A stretch of 64,000 nucleotides of DNA. It comes from Cyanodermella asteris. Lineage: Eukaryota; Ascomycota; Lecanoromycetes; Ostropales; Stictidaceae. How positions within the stretch are numbered: the stretch's first letter is position 1; each line of letters starts with the position of its first letter. Location of the stretch: NCBI GenBank assembly GCA_900618795.1, contig UYJD01000001.1, forward strand, positions 1,715,190 through 1,779,189. Direction: 5' to 3'. A model generated the notes under the pieces. That model searched no databases. It was not told where the DNA came from and worked only from the letters and a program-made list of their open reading frames with translations. A program made the position numbers and the translations under genes. Shown here piece after piece: positions 56,542 through 64,000 of this stretch.

Positions 56542-57320
56542 CAGGGGTGTCTCGGAACAGAAAATGCAGACGATGGGATGAAAGCTGGCCAACGGCCTCG
56601 GCGCAGTGGGCGAGCGTGTGGATCGGTGGTGGTACAAGTCGATGGCGCAGTAGTTCGGTCCCAGGGGTGGGCGGTAGAGTCACCGCGATGGCTCAGCGAC
56701 GGCCATTGGCGCGAGGTAGCAGTAGTCGCATGCGGACGCCGAGTCGAGGGTGGTGTGTGTGTGAGATAAAAGGCTGGTGAGACGCGATGTGAGAGTGATG
56801 CGCTGGAGCTCCTTGCGGTTGTGCTGCTGCAAAATCGGATTAGTCATTTGGCGCGGCCGGCGGAAAGGCTCGAGTCTTGTCCTACCTCGCCAATCGCTGC
56901 TCTCCACCACAGCTTGCAGGGTGGCACTGCCAGGCCAGGTCGGATGACGAACAACGTGGATGAGAGGCAGAAGCTCTCACCGACTCTTCGTCTTCACCGA
57001 CGAGGCCCGCCTTGCCTGCTAGTTCCTCAAGCCGCATTCGTCCTCGCCCCGGCGCGGTGCCTCCGCTCTCCCCCCGTGTGCCGCAAGCCGATTACGGCTT
57101 CTGCGGCGGCTTGGGCTTGGGAACGCCCGTTGTGTCGTAAGCTCCTCGTCCGTACATGGCGGTCGAGGCAGTAAGCGAGTCTGGCTCAAAGAGCATAGGG
57201 CGACTCTGTGGGTCTGTGGTGGTGCTGTCAGCAGCGGCTCAGGCTAGTTGGGTTGCTTCAGAGTTTGAGTTATCTGAAGGAGAGGAAAGGAAGACCGTGG
57301 TAGAGGACGGCCCAGGGCAG

Positions 57321-57329
57321 ACTATATAC
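57321..57329 (-). promoter_or_regulatory. TATA-like box facing the minus strand
   Basis: On the minus strand it reads GGTATATAGT, followed by a CT-rich block (ttcctttcctctcc) as seen in fungal transcription start regions. Confidence 0.4.
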
Positions 57330-58536
57330 CCTCGACAGCTTGATAAGTCATCAATCTGATGAAGCTCTGCCCTGGGCCGCCACACCAAATCATGTCGGCC
57401 GGCGAGATGCGTCTCACACACCAAGCGTCAGGAACAAAAAGAACTTACGGTTTTGAGCGTGACTGGTTCGGGGCTGACCCTGGGCGTCCCGGCAGAAGCA
57501 GGGAGCTTTGCACCAGCGAGCTGGGTCGTGGGAACGACGGATGGTCGTGCTTTGTGGCACGTTATCGATATCCGACGAAACGTGTTAATGGCCAAGGGTT
57601 GCCTGGACTGGTCAGATCGGCTAAAACCAGGAGCCGTTGACTTTTAGTGGAGACGGTGAGGGAGCGTGAGCGAGGCGAAGCCGACTGAGGCGAGCGAGCG
57701 TGAGCACAAGGTCAGTGTATCGTGTAAGCTGATGCTGGCCCTGAAGTGCTAGGTATTCTCGAGGAGTGAGGATGAGCGGTAATTTGTGCTGTCTTGGTCC
57801 TGTAAACTCATGTAATAGATTTCTGCGGACTTTTCGTATGCTTTTGTGCTGACGCGAGGCTCGGACCGAGTTTGTATTTCGAGTTGAGCTGAGACGATGC
57901 AAAATGAGGGTTGTCCGTCTGCCTGGAAGTCAGAGGCAAAAGAGGTTGGCCGAGCCGGTCAAGGTTAAGAGTGTGTGGGAGGTGAGTTCTAGGTGAGTCA
58001 ACGGTGACGGAGAGGTATGCAAAGCCGGTTGCGAGCCTCTGCTTTTGGACGAGTCGTCTCTGAATGTGACGGCTCGTGTTAGGCAGGACGGCCGGGATCA
58101 GTCGTCTTGCGGGCTTTGTGCCTTGCTGGTTTGATCCAGGAACAGGCGGATTCCGAGCAGGACCGCGGTGATGCAAAGATGCCGACGCACGTCTCTCGCC
58201 TGTAAGACAAGAGTGAGGTGTCGCGCAGGGGTGGTGGGGAGATGAGAGGTGAGGTGATTGCTAGCAAATGCGCAGTGTCGCAGGCCAGTCTTTGTGCTCG
58301 TGTGCCGTGATGGATGATGATGATGCGGCTAGTGAGATGGTGGTTTGAGGATGGGACGTCTGGGCTGTCTGGAGGTGGGTCGACGAGCTGGACTGATTTG
58401 AACTGATCTTCAGGTGGGTATTAAGGAGCGTGGAGCTGTCGGTGCTATACGAGCTAGCTCGGTATGGATGATTGTAGGTATGCAAGCGAGAGTGGAGAGG
58501 CAGAAGGGCGCTACGAAAGATTCCGGGGACAAAGTG

Positions 58537-58544
58537 AATATAAA
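58537..58544 (-). promoter_or_regulatory. TATA-like box facing the minus strand
   Basis: On the minus strand it reads TTTATATTC, followed by long CT/CA-rich sequence down to about 57850 that resembles a long 5' leader. Confidence 0.4.
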
Positions 58545-58963
58545 GACGGTGTTGCAGCGCGCTCGAGCCGGTGCACTGGGAAACGCAACGTAACGAGCGA
58601 ACGGAAAAAACTTTGGTTTCCAGCAGCAGGAAGGAAGCAACGACGAAACGAGAGCAAGACTGACCTCGCCGTGCAGCAGCCTCCAGCAGCGCCGTGGCAT
58701 GGAGGATGATGAGACCACCGCGGCAAGCTGGGCCCCTTGACTTCAGCCGAGACAGATTACAATTTCAGGGTAGGAAGCGGTAAATTTGGAGCGATCCCTT
58801 GGGAAAGAAGCTGCGCGCGGGCCGGTACGGGCGCAGCTGATGAACGAGGACCAGGCGTAACATTGGTCTGCTTGTTGTTTGTTCGAGGTGCGTATCGCGA
58901 GCTTTCAAAACGCCATGCGCTCGTCGAGTATCTTTCCGTACAGAGCCTCGACTCGACCACAAA

Positions 58964-58996
58964 CACCATCACCATCACCATCGCCATCACCATCTC
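58964..58996. repeat. CACCAT/CATCAC simple repeat
   Basis: Imperfect hexamer repeat caccatcaccatcac... with one G substitution. Confidence 0.85.
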
Positions 58997-61814
58997 ACTC
59001 AGCACAGCGCGTCGTAAAGAGACAGAAGCTCGGCCTTGTCCCGAGTCGCCGTCTGGGTCCCAAGGACAGACGGTGATTCATATCTTCGTGGCCAGCGGCG
59101 GCATGGATGGGCCCCGAGGCAGCACAGCACGGACGGCCAGTGCGAAGAAAGTCGTTACAGAACAGAGGCAGAGTGACGGCCACACAGACGGCGACGCAGG
59201 CAGCGAGCAAGGTTTCCGGAAGCTTAGGGACAGGGGGCCACCGACCACATGGCGAGCACGGGGAGCTGCGGGCCACTCCTGGTACACGCTAAGCGTTCGA
59301 CGACAGGCCAGGGCAGAGGGCGAAGGTCGACGAGTGGCCTCTCCTCCAAAACGCCCCAGAGGGCCGGGGGCTGGGCAACGACAAGGACAACGACAACGTG
59401 CGAGAGGAAAGTGTGTCCTGTCGCCCGGGTCGCCGTACTGCTCATTCGCCGAGTCGTGACGATGGTGATGCCGAATAGCGTCGCTGCTCCTGTGTGCGCC
59501 ACCTGCCGGATCAAACTGCTGTCATCCCGACGGCACTCATTCGCCCGTCGTGCTCGTGTTTTTATAGCAGCGATGTCCTCATCTCGTCTCGTCTCGTCGC
59601 TGTTCTGTCCTCGCCGTGACAAACCAGCCTCGTGTGTGCCATGCTGCTGCATCGCGTGCACATAACAGGCCTGTTTGCGATGAGGCTTTGCTTCCGGTCG
59701 CAGCCCGCACTGACGACGCCAGAGTGCCATTTGGACAACGGAGGCGTTGCTAGGACGAAAGGACTGCAAGGTCGCTGAACGGCTGAAATCATCCTTGGCT
59801 GGTGCGCGGCGTTGCGCGCACACAATTGGACCCAGCTGACGAAAGAGCAATTCTCGACTCGACCTCGAAATGCCTCTTTTGCAATTTACGCCCTGCCAAC
59901 CAAAGCGCCGGGCACGTCCTCCGTGTCAGTTTGGGAACCTTCCTGAGCCGTCGCATCACTCATGCGATGCAGCCCGTAAGTGCTGAGCAGTTATTTGTCC
60001 TGCTGTGACTCCGTGAGCGGCGACGAGCGTTGATGACAATGTAATTATTGCCGACAGCAAGATGGTATCGCCCATGAAACCACCCAATTTGGTCACCCCG
60101 GCCCACGATTGGTCCGGCGACCCCAGTTTCAGACCACAGACAAGTCGCAGAGAACCATTTCGGACTAGCAACGGGCTTCCGTACCAACGACCGCCGCTCG
60201 CTGCTGACTCTGATGCGCCTTCGGCCTGGCACCCGTCCAAGCCAACAATGCCAATCTGCCAATCGGCCAGCAGCTCACATGCAACGAAGAGCCACAATCA
60301 CTCTCGCGATCGGACTTTGTCGACCTAGGCAATTCTGCACATCGTCTGCCATGGCGGAATTGCACTTCCTTAGGTTGAGAAAGGAAATAATTCTCTGCAT
60401 CGAGACTGCTGTGCGCGAGGGTCGGAGTGCCGGGCAATTACAACGCCCGCGTGGCTTACGCGGCAACAGCGCGAGTTGCCCTCGTTGAAGCTGAGCTCGA
60501 CCGGCAGCATCAGCTGAGAGCGAACGACAGGCTGAGCGCGTGGCCAGAGCATGAGGTCATACTGAATTCAGAAAGCCCGGCAGACAGGTATGTATTCTGA
60601 GGTACTTGGTGAATACTAGGGAGAAACCAAAACAGCTGAACCCTCGGCCCACCACGCCACGAGGTGCAGTAGTCGCAGAACACTCGCAGCAAAACATGGT
60701 CACAGCATGGACACAGCATGGACATATGGTGCTCCAGAGCATGAGTGCTGAGATTCGACGAGTGTGACCCGGTACGAAAACCAGACTCGATGCTTGTTTC
60801 TCACCCTTCCCATGTGGCTTGTGAACAATGACAATAATGTGTACGTTACCTCGCAAACCAGCCACGGGCCTTCCGTGCCGCATCATGCAGATGGCTAACG
60901 CAGGTACTAATGGATCCGCGTCGCCGATGAAATTTTGGTGCTGTGGGCAGGCCGAAAAGAGCAGTGCCGGCGCGCATCACACTGTCGTGTTAATTGCGAG
61001 ACGTGCTTCAGGCTCTACGTCCGACCTGCCGTTTCGGTTTTGACTGGTCTGCAAAGGATACCAGTATTGCGTGCAGCGCCCAAGTGGGTCGGCCTGCATT
61101 CCCCGGGTCTCGGAACATCGCCCGTACCTGACATGGCGAGCCTGAAAACAAGTGCCTCCATACGCAAGTCGTTTCGAACACCAGGAAAAGAACCAAACAG
61201 GCCTGGAAGACATGCGAACGGCGACTTTCAATGATCATGCTGTATCCTTGTCCATCTGCCGCCTATAGTGGCAACGTTAACGGGGATGGCCTTCCGCAAA
61301 ACCAAGAGCACCAACAAGCTGTGCCGGCGGTTCCTGGCCGAGATGATCCGCGCGTGTTGGTCGGGTGCTCCTCGATTCGCCGTGTATCGTCCGATGTACA
61401 TGTACTTGTGCCGCCGCCCGCCCAGAACATGGACGCGCATTGACGTAAGTGTATCATGTACATGTCGAGCCGTGTCTTTGCCATGCAGCTTGCATGCATT
61501 ATCGCCCGATGTGGTCTGCCATGCGCATGCCCAACACTGCAAGGTGGATGAGTTGGCAAAAGCATGTCTGACCTAGGAATCGCCAGCATCTTCCAAAGAT
61601 GTGTCTGGTCCTACTTGGTCCACAGGCTGCGGCGCGGCGACCCAGAGCCTCCGCGTTTCTACCAAGGTCGGCTGGCATACCATGTTCAGGTAGGTGGGCT
61701 GGCTCGAACTATGAGCATCTCAAGTGGCTGCATGACCGATTGCAAGGTGAGATCGATCCGATTGGTCGCATATTGGCTGGAGAGGGTCTATGATTGAGAT
61801 ATTCGCCTTCAGAA

Positions 61815-61900
61815 CGATAACCACGGATTCTCGCATTATCGCCTCTGAGGCCAGGTGGATGGATCGATTAGATGCGAGAACCGTGAGGCGATAGCCACGG
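61815..61900. repeat. Interleaved inverted repeats with direct repeat
   Basis: Arms A (ttctcgcat, 61828-61836) and A' (atgcgagaa, 61872-61880), and B (tatcgcctc, 61837-61845) and B' (gaggcgata, 61885-61893) are both perfect 9 bp inverted repeats in the order A-B-A'-B'. Direct copies of cgatarccacgg lie at 61815-61826 and 61889-61900. Confidence 0.7.
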
Positions 61901-64000
61901 TGTTGTTTCGGATTCAGGTACGCCCGCCATCATCCAGGGTTGATCGAAGGTTGAAGAGGTTATCGCCCGACCAGTTGGCGATCAGGGACCAAATGTCACG
62001 GTGTTCTGCAACATTGTGAAATCGTGTCAGCAAATGAAGCACACGCCGTTGAGGTAATTGTTTCGCTGGCCGTGGTTCCGATTTCGAGAAGCTGGGTGCT
62101 CTATCTCGTGGCCTATCAGCTCGAGATTATGCTTGCTCGTCCTCTTCCCCTCTTTTGAGCAGGACATGCAGGCCTGCCGCCTCGAGGCTATTCCCGAGGA
62201 ACAGACCCACTGTTGCACACGATTGACGTATTCTTCAGCGGGCCCATGCGCTTAAGCAGGACCGTAGGATGTCGACAGGGATTAGCGACCTTCAGCGCCG
62301 AAGCTCTGCAGCCTTATGGTGGCTGTTTCAGTCACTCACCTAAGTTAGATCCGACGGGCCACGCACTGTTACGGCCCACATTGCTCAACAGTCACCTACC
62401 AGGCTGGCCAAGTCGCCGCGCCGAAACAACGATACAAGACTCGTAGGTTGGATCTTAGTGATCCGTTGCAACGTCGCCTGATCATTCCTCGCACCCAGAT
62501 GGCTTGAAACCAGCCCGCATGTTGCAATTGCCCAGCCATGCAGTAATGCGCCAATAATGCTCGCCCACGTTACTTCTTTTTCCGTATTTATCATGACTGT
62601 GCCCCGACATGGCTGAGGCTGATGCGTAGGAGGCAGCAGTCAGCAGCCGCTTAGGACGGACACGATATCTTTGCGCGAGGCTTTCGGCGACGGGCCGTAA
62701 TCTTGCGGCGCGCACGTTGTGGTCGCAGAAGCGTGACCAAATCTGAAGCAACATGGGCGTGTGATGATTCGGCCTGTCTATCCGTTTCAGGCAGGAGCAA
62801 CAACACCTAATAAGCCGCAGACAGGGGGCCATGAAGTTCTCAAGCGAAGTCGCCATAGTTGGACTTTTGACGGGGTCTTCAGAATGATGGATTTCGCAGA
62901 GGCAGGCCCTGCGCCGAGGGATTCTTTCGAAGCCTTGACTGTTACCCTTCCCCGTCAGCACATGAGTCCAAGGCAGGGTTCGAAACTCGACAGCAGTTCG
63001 ACGTGCTCTTTTTGGCGAACGGCGACGCGCAGTTGATGCATCAATGTTCATCACATATCATTACGGAGTCATGCAAGCTGTCCAGCATCTGTGTCGGCTG
63101 TCACTCATCCATGTCCTTGGGGCTCCTCGAATGTAGCCTCATGGGCTATGTGACTTCCAGGCCTGTCAACAGTCCCGATGGAACCAATCACAGCCAGCCC
63201 ACGATAGTTTGATGATGTTTGTAACCATCATAGCCTGCTCGGGGATTTCACTTTTTAGTGTGGATGATAGTAGGACAACCATAACGGTGTGTGGGACCGA
63301 CTTAGGCCTGTATGAGGGATCAAAGGGGCCGCAGCCGTTGGCGGCCACGTGGTGGTTCCTGCAGAGAGAGCCTCTAGAAACTTGAGGGAAGCCAGACCAA
63401 GGTTCGATGCAGCGGTGACGGGGGTGCTTTGTAGTGCAATCCGAGAAGGTGTGGGCCATCGAGCGTGGCGGAACAGGCGGTCGGGGTGATGGGTCCTTCA
63501 CACCACCAGCGCAACACTCCTGCATCAGATTCTTGCATCAGCTTCGGGAGGATGGTGGCTACCACACGCAGAAACGTGGCAGCACGGCGCGGACTGATGG
63601 CAGGCCACCTCGTGGCAGCATCCGCGCAAGATGTTCGTCGTGTTGCCTTGAGCAGCCAGACAAGGTCCCTGATTGTAAGCAGAAGAGTCACTGGACGAAA
63701 CATTTCGAAACATGCGTGCCGGCCTGGTTCGTTCGGTTGCTCAGGCTGCAGGTTTACTCATGCCGTGTAGAGCTCATCGTCGTCATGCTGCCGCCAGATG
63801 GCTGCTATCAACAAAAGGCATTTGATAAACTCAGGTTAGTGCTGTGTGACGGAGTCATGCCAAAGCACGTATTCCCAGCTATTCGGGGCATCAGGCCACA
63901 CACAGTCTTTCTGGCGCCGTCAAGAACAGTCGGCACGTATTCTCGGCAGACGATATTCCAGAGCATGCTTGCAACTCCATTAAAAATGGGGCCAATTATC

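Larger units (their letters stand above)
51065..64000. other. Gene-poor stretch of about 13 kb
   Basis: I find no gene I can support in 51065-64000. Open frames up to 240 codons exist, but none has a recognisable domain, a consistent codon pattern or splice joins, and longer ones overlap on opposite strands (58737-59459 plus and 59224-59850 minus). Repeats, TATA-like boxes and leader-like pyrimidine-rich blocks on the minus strand are listed separately. It could be a regulatory region, host of unannotated non-coding RNA, or decayed DNA. Confidence 0.6.

Noticed and set aside
58737-59850. Overlapping open frames of 240 and 208 codons on opposite strands
   Set aside because: No domain, low-complexity composition, and they overlap each other; GC-rich DNA gives such frames by chance.
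62482-63054. Minus-strand frame of 190 codons
   Set aside because: No similarity recognised, Arg-rich and Cys-scattered, no promoter or splice context.

Overview
This is nuclear DNA from a filamentous ascomycete (Pezizomycotina). The evidence is short 46-127 nt GT-AG introns, a Zn2Cys6 regulator, a HET-domain gene, an adenylation-thiolation-reductase NRPS-like enzyme, many MFS carriers, and fungal orthologues such as Mdv1, Dbp10 and a cell-wall-integrity MAPKK. A Dothideomycete fits the gene mix, but that is inference. I recognised no tRNA, rRNA or CRISPR array.

Layout. (1) 1-8.2 kb is a small secondary-metabolism locus: a 14-TM DHA2 carrier and a second MFS carrier on the minus strand, divergent from a six-exon 1059-residue A-T-R enzyme. 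The left window edge carries the end of an LTR element. (2) 8.5-46.6 kb is mostly a housekeeping block: Eme1-like nuclease subunit, RPA32, Dbp10 helicase, OTU protease, glutathione transferase, a Zn2Cys6 factor, NEDD8-E1 regulatory subunit Ula1, mitochondrial fission adaptor Mdv1, an RNA exonuclease, an amidohydrolase/decarboxylase and an Mkk-type MAP kinase kinase. Lineage-type genes without assigned function lie between them. (3) 47.0-51.1 kb is accessory: a HET-domain gene broken by an LTR element (25 N assembly gap inside it) and by a frameshift, then a Tri3-like acyltransferase. (4) 51.1-64 kb is about 13 kb with no gene I can support. It contains simple repeats, three TATA-like sites facing the minus strand with pyrimidine-rich leader-like sequence after them, and a structured repeat near 61.8 kb.

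How the genes work together. The 0.3-8.2 kb trio looks like a minimal synthesis-plus-export cluster: the A-T-R enzyme would activate a carboxylic acid, load it on its carrier domain and release it reductively, with one or both carriers moving product or precursor. Eme1, RPA32 and Dbp10 are a chance neighbourhood of genome-maintenance and ribosome genes; RPA32 and Dbp10 share a 381 bp divergent promoter with two ACGCGA boxes. Ula1 and Mdv1 are convergent with about 165 bp between stops.

Most multi-exon models were built by matching splice sites to reading-frame continuity and family motifs. Exon joins are stated where worked out. No database search was run.
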